Of a DNA stretch of 40,041 bases, positions 8,155 to 14,805 are shown one piece after another. Origin of the DNA: Bacteroidota bacterium. Lineage in GTDB: Bacteria; Bacteroidota; Bacteroidia; Sphingobacteriales; Sphingobacteriaceae. The notes below the pieces were generated by a model. The model ran no database searches. It worked only from the letters and a program-made list of their open reading frames with translations, and was not told where the DNA came from. The position numbers and the translations under genes were made by a program. The stretch spans positions 1 through 40,041 of the forward strand of contig JAMFRP010000050.1 of NCBI GenBank assembly GCA_026224775.1, in the 5' to 3' direction. How positions within the stretch are numbered: position 1 is the first letter of the stretch; each line of letters opens with the position of its first letter.

Positions 8155-8980
8155 ATTTATGTAGTTTTAAAAGTCTTCTATATTCCGATGGTGTAACCAT
8201 CAGGTGCCTTAAAAATAATCGCCTCATAGATACCAGTCCCCCCATGCCGCAACGCAAAGCAATTTCCTCAAGCGTATCATCAGTTTTTACCAGCAAATTG
8301 CAAGCTTCATCAACACGGATTTTTTCAATAAATTTAGCGGGTGAAAGTCCTGTTTGCCGGGTAAATACGCGCGTAAAGTTTCGTGGGCTCATGTTCATTT
8401 TATCGGCTAACAGGTTAATTGGTAAGGGTTCGTGCAGGTGCCCTGCTAACCATTCCTTTAATTGCGCAGCCAAAGGCGAACTATCAACCATGTTGCCGAA
8501 CTGAATCTGGTAAACCTGCCTGCTTAAGTAAAAAAATATGAGCTTACTGGCTATCAGTGATGCAACACTCTTGCCGCAGTCTTCCTCCACCATAGCCAAA
8601 GCGAGGTCAATCCCGGAAGATACCCCGCCGGATGTATAAACCTGTCCGTCCCTGGAATAAAAAAAATTCCGGTCGAGGGGTAATCCTGTCTTTTCCAAAA
8701 TGGCAGAACCAACACCCACGAAACCTATCCTGCGGATGTTGCCGTGTTCTCCTCTCAGCCAGGAAAAGAAAAGTTCATAACCTGGCTCGTCGGCATTTCC
8801 GGTTAGCAGTAAGGTATCAATACCTCCGTAAAACTCAGTCACGTTATCAGTGGGCGAAACCAATTTTATGTCATAACAATCTCGTAGTTCATTAGCATAC
8901 GTAAAAACATCTGCCGGCCCGGAAAAATCCATCAAGTGATTACGGGATAATATTACAATTACGATCTTCTTCCTGGGCAT
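8138..8980 (-). CDS. GlxA-type AraC regulator with shortened DJ-1/PfpI-like domain
   Basis: A two-domain transcription factor of about 280 residues. The N-terminal half is DJ-1/PfpI-like (KIVIVILSRNHLMDFSGPADVF, then VYTSGGVSSGIDLALAMVEED). Residues about 175-275 are an AraC-type double HTH (INLLADKMNMSPRNFTRVF, then LEEIALRCGMG and the VTPSEYRRL end). The DJ-1 half is shorter than the usual 190 or so residues. The normal nucleophile-elbow segment is replaced by FVGVGSAILEKTGL, without Cys, and the following stretch is largely absent. It is thus more likely a ligand-binding remnant than an enzyme. The start is the ATG at 8980; an upstream TTG at 8986 is unlikely. A full promoter ends 3 nt before this ATG. 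The GAPDH gene overlaps its 3' end, suggesting it regulates its own operon. Confidence 0.87.
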   Translation of the reverse strand: MPRKKIVIVILSRNHLMDFSGPADVFTYANELRDCYDIKLVSPTDNVTEFYGGIDTLLLTGNADEPGYELFFSWLRGEHGNIRRIGFVGVGSAILEKTGLPLDRNFFYSRDGQVYTSGGVSSGIDLALAMVEEDCGKSVASLIASKLIFFYLSRQVYQIQFGNMVDSSPLAAQLKEWLAGHLHEPLPINLLADKMNMSPRNFTRVFTRQTGLSPAKFIEKIRVDEACNLLVKTDDTLEEIALRCGMGGLVSMRRLFLRHLMVTPSEYRRLLKLHKYENSY

Positions 8981-8983
8981 ATT

Positions 8984-9014
8984 CAAAATTACTATTTATA
9001 ACAACTGTCTCAAA
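8984..9014 (-). promoter_or_regulatory. Complete Bacteroidota promoter of the GlxA-type regulator/GAPDH operon
   Basis: TTTG (complement of 9011-9014), exactly 19 bp, then TAATTTTG (complement of 8984-8991). Only AAT separates the -7 box from the ATG, so the transcript should start at or next to the start codon. Confidence 0.7.
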
Positions 9015-9057
9015 GGACTTAAATTATACAGTTTAGGCCATAGTTTGGAGTGGTACT

Positions 9058-9305
9058 GTTTAACTTTCTCTGGTATCGCTGCGCTAAGCGCTACTTTCTT
9101 TTTGGCCGTCAAAAAGAAAGTAACCAAAGAAAAACTCCCGGCTGCGCCTGCCTCTATTATTGTTAGTGCTTTTAGTTTGGCCTGTGCTAGCCGAGCCAGG
9201 CGATGCCGGTTTTGGGCGGTTAACGGTGGGTTTGTGCTTTTTTCTATTTGGGTTTTTCTCCAATTGTCATTGCGAGGAACGAAGCAATCTCTATGTTATA
9301 CAGAG
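9058..9305. repeat. Long dispersed repeat, copy A
   Basis: About 248 bp closely matching 9962-10205. Shared blocks include GGTATCGC, the hairpin ACTTTCTTTTT...AAAAGAAAGT, AACTCCCGGCTGCGCCTGCC, TGTTAGTGCTT, CCTGTGCTAGCCGAGCCAG and the right end CAATTGTCATTGCGAGGAAC with GAAGCAATCTC. Reading frames inside it are not conserved between copies, so it is non-coding. It fills most of the 430-bp gap between the GlxA-type and VOC genes. Confidence 0.85.
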
Positions 9306-9373
9306 CTAACTCCCAAGCGGGGCGCTTGCGGTAGCGAGGAGAAGTTGCCTGGTAATTGAAGTAACAAAACAAT

Positions 9374-9409
9374 AACAGCCGCCTCATGATTACTTGTGAG
9401 GCGGCTGTT
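9374..9409 (-). terminator. Hairpin terminator of the VOC gene
   Basis: Perfect 13-bp arms (AACAGCCGCCTCA and its complement at 9397-9409) with a 10-nt loop, starting 5 bp after the VOC stop codon. On the minus strand it is followed by the T-rich TTATTGTTTTGTT. Confidence 0.8.
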
Positions 9410-9413
9410 TATA

Positions 9414-9809
9414 TTAACTAAATTTCTCGATGGCTTCGGGTGTAGCCGGGGTAAAGAAGTTTATTAAATTGCCGTCCGGATCGCGGAATAGCAACGAGCG
9501 GTTTCCCCATGGCATTGTTGTTGGTTTCTGAACAACGTCGCTGATTAAATCTTTAATCCTTTCATATTCAGTATCCACATCTTCAACCCGAAATTCTATA
9601 ATTACACTTTTGTTACTGGCAGGCTGTGCAATTTCTCCGCCAAACAGGGCCATTGTTCGCGTGCTTCCGATTGCCAAAGTCGAGATGCTGGTAACTATCT
9701 CTGCAAAATCCTCAGTGTACCACGTAGCGGTTAAACCGGTAATCTTTTCAAGGAATTGAACCAAACGCTTAATGTCGGCGGTTATAATTCTTAATGATGT
9801 TAAATTCAT
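9414..9809 (-). CDS. VOC (glyoxalase/bleomycin-resistance) family protein
   Basis: A 131-residue single-domain vicinal-oxygen-chelate protein. The N-terminal strand MNLTSLRIITADIKRLVQFL starts the first beta-alpha-beta-beta-beta unit. The second unit runs from VIIEFRVEDVDTEYERI to the signature LLFRDPDGNLINFFTP. Such proteins bind a metal and small hydrophobic or oxidised substrates, or act as antibiotic-binding proteins. The substrate is unknown. It stands alone between two copies of a long repeat and has its own strong terminator. Confidence 0.88.
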   Translation of the reverse strand: MNLTSLRIITADIKRLVQFLEKITGLTATWYTEDFAEIVTSISTLAIGSTRTMALFGGEIAQPASNKSVIIEFRVEDVDTEYERIKDLISDVVQKPTTMPWGNRSLLFRDPDGNLINFFTPATPEAIEKFS

Positions 9810-9908
9810 GATGTGTTATTTATTTTTCACGAAGGTAAATTGGCGTGGTGACAACAGTATGTCAGGAGTGATGGATATATTTTTTTGTCTTTATTATTGG
9901 GGATATTC

Positions 9909-9955
9909 GCACGTCATTGCTGTGAGGAATGGAGCAAATTTTTGCTCTACAGAGG
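9909..9955. repeat. Degenerate fragment of the repeat right end
   Basis: The segment CGTCATTGCTGTGAGGAATG, continuing GAGCAAATTTTTGCTCTAC, is a diverged version of the right end of the long repeat (ATTGTCATTGCGAGGAACGA...). It lies just before copy B. Confidence 0.5.
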
Positions 9956-9961
9956 GTTGTC

Positions 9962-10205
9962 GTTTGACTCTCTTTGGTATCGCCTGCCGCTAAGGCGTCA
10001 CTTTCTTTTTCCGCAAAAGAAAGTAACCAAAGAAAACTCCCGGCTGCGCCTGCCTCTGTTATTGTTAGTGCTTGCAGTTAGGCCTGTGCTAGCCGAGCCA
10101 GACGATGCCGGTTTTAGGCGGTTACGGAGGGTTTGTGCTTTTTTATTCGGAATTTCTCTCCAATTGTCATTGCGAGGAACGAAGCAATCTCTTTGCTGTA
10201 CAGAA
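9962..10205. repeat. Long dispersed repeat, copy B
   Basis: About 244 bp, same orientation and block order as copy A at 9058-9305. It differs by small substitutions and indels. The hairpin ACTTTCTTTT...AAAAGAAAGT is kept although its loop differs. No conserved frame. Confidence 0.85.
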
Positions 10206-10218
10206 CCGTTGGACTGAA

Positions 10219-10258
10219 ACGCAGGGTCCTCTTCGAGAGACCCCTGCGGGAACTAAAA
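10219..10258. repeat. Palindromic repeat GCAGGGTC family, copy 3
   Basis: GCAGGGTC...GACCCCTGC, followed by GGGAACTAAAA. Same family as the two copies at 7075-7170, now inside the repeat cluster. It sits directly after copy B of the long repeat. Confidence 0.7.
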
Positions 10259-10320
10259 TTTGAAAAGGCACGAGTACCCTGCCCGCAGGCACGCGCTGCA
10301 TACTCGCGCCAGAGTGGGGC

Positions 10321-10375
10321 GTTTTTCTCCAATTGTCATTGCGAGGAACGAAGCAATCTCTTTGCTGTACAGAGC
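10321..10375. repeat. Third copy of the long-repeat right end
   Basis: GTTTTTCTCCAATTGTCATT then GCGAGGAACGAAGCAATCTC then TTTGCTGTACAGAG repeats the right end of copies A and B almost exactly. It lies 40 bp from the point where the transposase homology ends. Confidence 0.8.
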
Positions 10376-10415
10376 GAACTTCTTGCATAGACACACGCGA
10401 CACGCGTGCGCCAGC

Positions 10416-10808
10416 AATGGGATGATTATCCTGTTGCCAAAACTGGTAAGTTTCATTATTCTTATTACGTGACCCTGCCCTTTTAAACATCCATATCAGC
10501 CAGTCTTTACGGCTTTCCTGCTCGTTTTCCGTAATGGCAGCAATAATTCGCTGACTGGTAAACTTTTTCATATCCCGCATAATATCAGCTAGTTTAAATC
10601 CTTCTTTTGCTGACGCGATTAAATGCACATGGTTACTCATTATAACCCATGCATGTAGTCGTAAACCTTTCTTTTCAATACAAAATCGTAGGCTATCAAG
10701 CAATATCTGTGTATAGCTCTCTCTGGTAAAAGTATCTATCCAGTTAACAACCGAAAAAGTTATAAAATGTGGTTTTTCATTATCGCCGAAATGGTAGCGG
10801 GTAGCCAT
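10416..10808 (-). pseudogene. REP-associated tyrosine transposase (RAYT, Y1/HUH family), 3' truncated by repeats
   Basis: Residues 1-131 look like a RAYT (IS200-like Y1 transposase, PF01797). They read KPHFITFSVVNWIDTFTR, then LRLHAWVIMSNHVHLIASA with the HUH-type H60-V-H62 pair, then the helix LADIMRDMKKFTSQRI, ending QFWQQDNHPI. Related proteins continue with a segment holding YIHxNPVxAG. Here, right after HPI, the frame enters the repeat cluster and reads repeat translation (for example RDCFVPRNDN) up to a stop at 10167. The C-terminal third is therefore replaced, and the gene is probably inactive or altered. RAYTs mobilise short palindromic repeats, so the repeats next to it may be its substrates. 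I could not identify the catalytic tyrosine with confidence. Confidence 0.8.
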
Positions 10809-10847
10809 GTAGTTTAGATTATGGCGCTGAAGATAATAAAAAAGTTT

Positions 10848-11019
10848 ACTGGTTTAAGAGTTAGCGAAGCGCTCTTAAATCAAAATAGAATATGAAGGAC
10901 TCCGTCCGGATAAAAGAACGGAATATTTCATATACCACAAAAGTTTCGTTTCATAAGCCAGACAGAGTCTTTGTTTTTCTTGGTGGATTTAAGAGCGCTT
11001 CGCTAACTCTTAAACCAGT
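10848..11019. repeat. 172-bp element bounded by perfect 34-bp inverted repeats
   Basis: The arm at 10848-10881 (ACTGGTTTAAGAGTTAGCGA...) is the exact reverse complement of 10986-11019. The 104-bp interior holds a further imperfect stem: TATGAAGGACTCCGT against the complement of ACGGAATATTTCATA, 12 of 15 matching. No convincing protein is encoded; the only frame of note simply runs through the hairpins. It lies 40 bp upstream of the transposase fragment and could be a small non-autonomous mobile element or a structured regulatory RNA. The rest of the 366-bp gap up to 11174 shows nothing recognisable. Confidence 0.85.
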
Positions 11020-11174
11020 GAGGGCTGACAAAAAAAACCTTGAAGTTATTAAAGATTCTTTGAATTTATATTTATCCCCAGCATTCAGAATAATTCCTGC
11101 GAATAGAATGTAACAATATATATCGCAAATTTTCCTATCCTGCACTCATTTGTAACAAGCGCAAGACAGGAAAT

Positions 11175-12284
11175 TCAACCCTCCTTTTTAATTATTCTAT
11201 TAACCATGCTCGCCGACAAATTCAACTCCCCAGCTATACGCCGAATGCTAAATCCCTGCCCTCTTAACTCCATTACCTGCACCTCCATATCTTTCCGATA
11301 CTGCTCATTATCCCGCTGCAAATGCGCAACTTCCAAATCATAACCATCAAATTTAAACCGTAGGAAATTATCGGACTTTTCAATTTTGCCGAGGCAGACG
11401 TTTTCGGGGCCGTAGTGCTGTTTGGTGCTGCGTTGTTTGATCTGTTTGAGGTAGCGGGTACCAGATTGTGTTTGACTTTCGCCGATAGCGAAGGCGCTGT
11501 CGCAAAAGTTGATGAGCATTTTACTGCCTTGTAAGTCGTTTTTAGTGATGGGTTTTACTGGGTTGCGTTTGGGCGTGTGCGCCAGCACCAAAATGGAGAT
11601 GTTGTATTTGGCTTTGATGGCATGTAGGCTGCGCACCAGGTTTAGGGCACCGGTGGCGTGGTGAGCATCATAATTGAGGCAGGTGATGTTATCGATGATG
11701 AGCACTTTGGCCTTAGCGATGAGCAGAGAGTTTTCGATCTCGTTTTCGAGGTATTCCTGGTAACTGCTGAACTTATACATTTTGTTGGCCTGCGGATTGT
11801 TGACGGCACGACAAAATTTATTGCTGAATTTGTAGTTCCAATTGTTTTTTGTACTGTAACGCTGCTGAAATTGCTTATCGTTCAGCTCATAATCAATATA
11901 CAGCACACCACATGGTGCGGTCGTGATTTGTAGCGGGATAATGGGTTCGCCTTTGCTGATGCTATCCCCTATCTGCACCGCCAGTACGGATTTGCCTGAA
12001 TTGGTGTCGGCAAACATAATGCACAGCTCACCCTCGAACCAAAAACGGTCGAACAACATTTTGGGTTCGGGTAGTTTAGCGCCATCTTTGAGCCACTTGC
12101 CTGCGCGTTTAATGATAAACTCGGGCTCGGAGCCATTGATTTCTTTTTTAGGATGTTTGAGTTGCCAGCCAGTTTGCTTGGGTTGATGTTTGACGATGGG
12201 CTTAATGCCACGAATAGCATCGCGGATTTCTTCGATCACAGCGGGACGTTCCACATAATGGTCGGGTTTGTTGGAATAATACAT
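11175..12284 (-). CDS. AAA_25-type ATPase with C-terminal helix-turn-helix
   Basis: A 369-residue RecA/RepA-like P-loop ATPase. Residues 85-100 hold the strand and P-loop ELCIMFADTNSGKSVLAVQI (Walker A 92-99, A-D-T-N-S-G-K-S, a relaxed form). GVLYIDYELNDKQFQQRY is the glutamate-bearing segment, VLIIDN (194-199) is Walker B, and ILVLAHTPKRN follows as the sensor strand. The end (FSIRRIAGELNLSASMVNRI, residues 345-364) reads as a homeodomain-like HTH. Similar ATPases are replication or mobilisation helicases of plasmids and integrative elements. No primase, integrase or relaxase is visible nearby, so it is an orphan. The 295 bp upstream, to the ddl stop, hold inverted repeats and repeated GTACC strings. 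The function is not known. Confidence 0.75.
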   Translation of the reverse strand: MYYSNKPDHYVERPAVIEEIRDAIRGIKPIVKHQPKQTGWQLKHPKKEINGSEPEFIIKRAGKWLKDGAKLPEPKMLFDRFWFEGELCIMFADTNSGKSVLAVQIGDSISKGEPIIPLQITTAPCGVLYIDYELNDKQFQQRYSTKNNWNYKFSNKFCRAVNNPQANKMYKFSSYQEYLENEIENSLLIAKAKVLIIDNITCLNYDAHHATGALNLVRSLHAIKAKYNISILVLAHTPKRNPVKPITKNDLQGSKMLINFCDSAFAIGESQTQSGTRYLKQIKQRSTKQHYGPENVCLGKIEKSDNFLRFKFDGYDLEVAHLQRDNEQYRKDMEVQVMELRGQGFSIRRIAGELNLSASMVNRIIKKEG

Positions 12285-12450
12285 GAAGATAAATTTGGGA
12301 GCCTTGAAAGTGTTTCAGAACGGAACAATTATAGGCTTCGGGTGTATTCAAATATCGCAAAAAACCTTAAAAAATGCAAATATTTTTAGCATTTTCAGTC
12401 GAAATAGCAGTAAAAATAGGCGATTTTTGATACTTTTCGGGGTAAAAATG

Positions 12451-12575
12451 ACCACTTTTAGCCCAATTTGAGTCAAATTATCGATCTAAAAACGGCCTTT
12501 TTAGTACCTTTTGGGGCGATTTTGGGCTAAAAAGTGTACCAAATGTACCACCTGTTTCGCTTGTACCGTGGTACA
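12451..12575. repeat. Inverted repeats and GTACC iterations between ddl and the AAA ATPase gene
   Basis: CCACTTTTAGCCCAA at 12452-12466 is nearly the reverse complement of TTGGGCTAAAAAGTG at 12522-12536 (one indel). Beyond it, GTACC recurs, ending in the perfect palindrome TGTACCGTGGTACA at 12562-12575. It could hold operator sites or a terminator for ddl. Confidence 0.5.
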
Positions 12576-12579
12576 GTAC

Positions 12580-13563
12580 TTAAAATGCGCCCTCTATCAG
12601 GTCACCGTAAAACTCCATCAAATCCAGTCCCGCTGCCCTCACCTGCTGTGGTATCAGGCTTGCTGACGACTGGCCGGGGGTTGTATTTACTTCGATAAAG
12701 TAGAAATCCTGCGTATCATCCAACAAAATAAAATCAATACGTACCATGCCCTTGCAGTTCAGGCGCAGGTAGATTTCTGTTAGGATTTCGGCTATTTCGT
12801 CGCTTTTTTCAGGGCTCAGATCAGCCGGGGTTATCTCGTGCGAAACGCCAGGTGTATACTTGGCTTCGTAATCGAAGAACTCTTTAGTACTGATGATCTC
12901 GGTACCCGGCAATACGGTTATTTTACCTTTAATCCGGGCTATACCACGGCTAAACTCGCGGCCTTTGATGAACTCTTCGACCAATACTTGATCATCTTCG
13001 TGGAATGCTTTCTCGATTGCTTCGGGCAGTCCGGCAATGTTATGTACCTTACTCATGCCTACGCTGCTACCACCGTTATTCGGCTTGATAAACAGTGGGA
13101 ACTTAAGGTTAGCAGCAATAGTTGCTAAATCATGACCATCCTTGCGGTGCAGCTGCATGCTACGTGCCGCGTGCAAGCCATGTATGCTATGTACTATGGT
13201 TTTGGTGTAGGCTTTGTTCATGGTAATGGCGGATGTAGTTGCATCGCAAGTATTATAAGGAACGCCCATCATATCCAGGTAACCTTGCAGTTTGCCGTCC
13301 TCACCGGGAGTACCGTGCACGGTTATAAAGGCGAAATCGAACTCAACCTTCTCCCCTTTTATGGTCAAACTGAAGTCGTTTTTATCTATGCTGATGTGTT
13401 CGTGGCCGGTATCATAAAACCAGCTGTCGCGGTTAATAAGCACAGTGTAAACCTTATATTTAGCGGGGTCAAGATTAGTGGCAATATTTTTGGCGCTGTT
13501 GATAGATACTTCATATTCCCCGGTATAACCACCGGCACAAAGGGCGATATTTTTTGCTGTCAT
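12580..13563 (-). CDS. ddl: D-alanine--D-alanine ligase
   Basis: Ddl joins two D-alanines with ATP for peptidoglycan precursor synthesis in the cytoplasm. The 327-residue protein starts IALCAGGYTGEYEVSINSAK, the family's GGxSxEHEVS motif in a slightly changed form. The ATP-grasp core has FPLFIKPNNGGSSVGMSKV, then VLVEEFIKGREFSRGI. The C-terminal catalytic/metal segment is MVRIDFILLDDTQDFYFIEV followed by NTTPGQSSASLIPQQ. It is divergent from the PASTA-rhodanese-mltG cluster, which also concerns the cell wall. A TATCTTTG box ends only 7 nt before its ATG, so the transcript is probably almost leaderless. Confidence 0.96.
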   Translation of the reverse strand: MTAKNIALCAGGYTGEYEVSINSAKNIATNLDPAKYKVYTVLINRDSWFYDTGHEHISIDKNDFSLTIKGEKVEFDFAFITVHGTPGEDGKLQGYLDMMGVPYNTCDATTSAITMNKAYTKTIVHSIHGLHAARSMQLHRKDGHDLATIAANLKFPLFIKPNNGGSSVGMSKVHNIAGLPEAIEKAFHEDDQVLVEEFIKGREFSRGIARIKGKITVLPGTEIISTKEFFDYEAKYTPGVSHEITPADLSPEKSDEIAEILTEIYLRLNCKGMVRIDFILLDDTQDFYFIEVNTTPGQSSASLIPQQVRAAGLDLMEFYGDLIEGAF

Positions 13564-13570
13564 GATAATT

Positions 13571-13601
13571 CAAAGATATTTGTTTGGTGCGGTATTTCGA
13601 A
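13571..13601 (-). promoter_or_regulatory. Promoter of ddl
   Basis: -7 box TATCTTTG (complement of 13571-13578) with TTCG, one mismatch from TTTG, exactly 19 bp upstream. The predicted 5' UTR is about 3-5 nt. Confidence 0.6.
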
Positions 13602-13680
13602 TTGGATTTGCTTTAAATTTATATATAGCTGAGCTACAAGCAAAATCAGTATTGATAAATTCAAATTCCGAAATATTCAC

Positions 13681-13688
13681 TATGTTTG
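13681..13688 (+). promoter_or_regulatory. -7 element of the PASTA-rhodanese-mltG operon
   Basis: TATGTTTG matches TAnnTTTG, 23 nt before the ATG at 13712. A -33 match at standard spacing is not clear. Confidence 0.5.
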
Positions 13689-13711
13689 GTACGCTAATAT
13701 CCTACTGATAC

Positions 13712-14497
13712 ATGAACAGATTTTGGGCTTACTTAAAAACCACATCATTCCGTAATACGTTTTTCGCGGCACTTGGTTCCGTATTGTTATTGGTTTTTAT
13801 AGCTTATTTAAGCTTAGATTATTATACCCGTCATGGTTCGGGTGCACCTGTACCACTTGTAAAAGGGATGTCGGTAGACAAGGCCATCAGTACCTTAACC
13901 GACCAGGGATTTGGTTACCAGATAGATTCCGTTTATGTACCAGATCAACCACCCGGAACCATTGTTGAGCAAGACCCCGATGCAGGTACTATGGTTAAAG
14001 CTAACCGTATTATTTACCTGACAATGGTTACCCGCTTAGCACCTAACGTAGCCCTCCCCGATCTGGAAGACCAGAACTATATGGAAGCTGTGGCTACGCT
14101 ATCAAACTATGGCTTAAAGGTGGGCGATACCACCACAAAATCAGATATTGCTAACCACATATTGGAAGTTCATTTTGCGGGGCAGATCATCAAGCCAGGC
14201 ACAAAACTGCCAAAAGGCTCAAAGGTTGACCTTGTAATAGGCAACGGTGCCGGTGCAAGTGAAGTAGATATACCGGATTTGGTTAATCAGGACCTTGATG
14301 CTGCTAAATTTGTGATCAAAGGGGCAGGTTTAGGCGTTGGAACGATTACATATGAGGGAACTATTACCGACTCGAGCAGTGTAGTGGTTACAGCCCAATA
14401 TCCTGCAAAAACAGATTCTACCAGCAAAACCAGTTTAGGTACACGGATAAATCTTACGGTTTCCCAAGCTAAAAAATCTGATGTCCCTGCCAATTAG
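13712..14497 (+). CDS. Membrane-anchored PASTA-domain protein without kinase domain
   Basis: A 261-residue protein with a short cytoplasmic N-terminus, one membrane helix (about residues 17-36, AALGSVLLLVFIAYLSL) and three periplasmic PASTA domains (about 45-108, 110-178, 182-253). Typical PASTA ends are seen, such as PPGTIVEQDPDAGTMV, IIKPGTKLPKGSKVDLVIG and ITDSSSVVVTAQYPAKTD. PASTA domains bind uncrosslinked peptidoglycan or beta-lactams. In other phyla they sit on Ser/Thr kinases or PBPs, but here they stand alone. The location next to ddl and in an operon with mltG supports a cell-wall role. The rhodanese gene overlaps its 3' end by 17 bp. Confidence 0.9.
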   Translation: MNRFWAYLKTTSFRNTFFAALGSVLLLVFIAYLSLDYYTRHGSGAPVPLVKGMSVDKAISTLTDQGFGYQIDSVYVPDQPPGTIVEQDPDAGTMVKANRIIYLTMVTRLAPNVALPDLEDQNYMEAVATLSNYGLKVGDTTTKSDIANHILEVHFAGQIIKPGTKLPKGSKVDLVIGNGAGASEVDIPDLVNQDLDAAKFVIKGAGLGVGTITYEGTITDSSSVVVTAQYPAKTDSTSKTSLGTRINLTVSQAKKSDVPAN

Positions 14498-14786
14498 TGC
14501 TATTGAAGTTTATTCCCGATTACAAAGCGGAGGTGCTATTAATCTATTGGATATTAGGGAAGTAATTGAGTTTTCGACCTATAATATTGGTGGCCAAAAC
14601 ATACCTTTATCTAAACTACATGACAGTATAGATCAATTGGATTATAACAAAACAGATGAAATTGTTGTTATATGTAAAATTGGTATGCGCAGCGAAACCG
14701 CATGTAGATTATTACAGGAAAAAGGCTACCAAAATGTTCGGAATTTAGCTGGTGGCTTAATAGCTTTACAAAAAATTAAACAATAA
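14481..14786 (+). CDS. Single-domain rhodanese-like protein
   Basis: A 101-residue rhodanese domain. The N-terminal INLLDIREVIEFSTYNIGG is the usual V/L-D-x-R-E start. The active-site loop is VVICKIGMRS, with Cys65 heading a CxxGxRS loop as in active sulfurtransferases. The end (LLQEKGYQNVRNLAGGLIAL) is typical. It would carry persulfide sulfur between donor and acceptor in the cytoplasm. The domain often appears fused to MoeB/ThiF-like proteins, but here it is free. It overlaps the PASTA gene and precedes mltG by 19 bp, so it is in the same operon. Confidence 0.9.
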   Translation: MSLPISAIEVYSRLQSGGAINLLDIREVIEFSTYNIGGQNIPLSKLHDSIDQLDYNKTDEIVVICKIGMRSETACRLLQEKGYQNVRNLAGGLIALQKIKQ

Positions 14787-14805
14787 CAAAAAATCGTTAT
14801 CTACT

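Noticed and set aside
9045..10472. Several open frames of 70-110 codons inside the repeat cluster, on both strands
   Set aside because: They are translations of the repeats. The same DNA in another copy is shifted or broken, and the peptides resemble no family.
10892..11113. A 73-codon plus-strand frame across the 34-bp inverted-repeat element
   Set aside because: It runs through both hairpin arms and has no family features; its length is explained by the symmetrical sequence.
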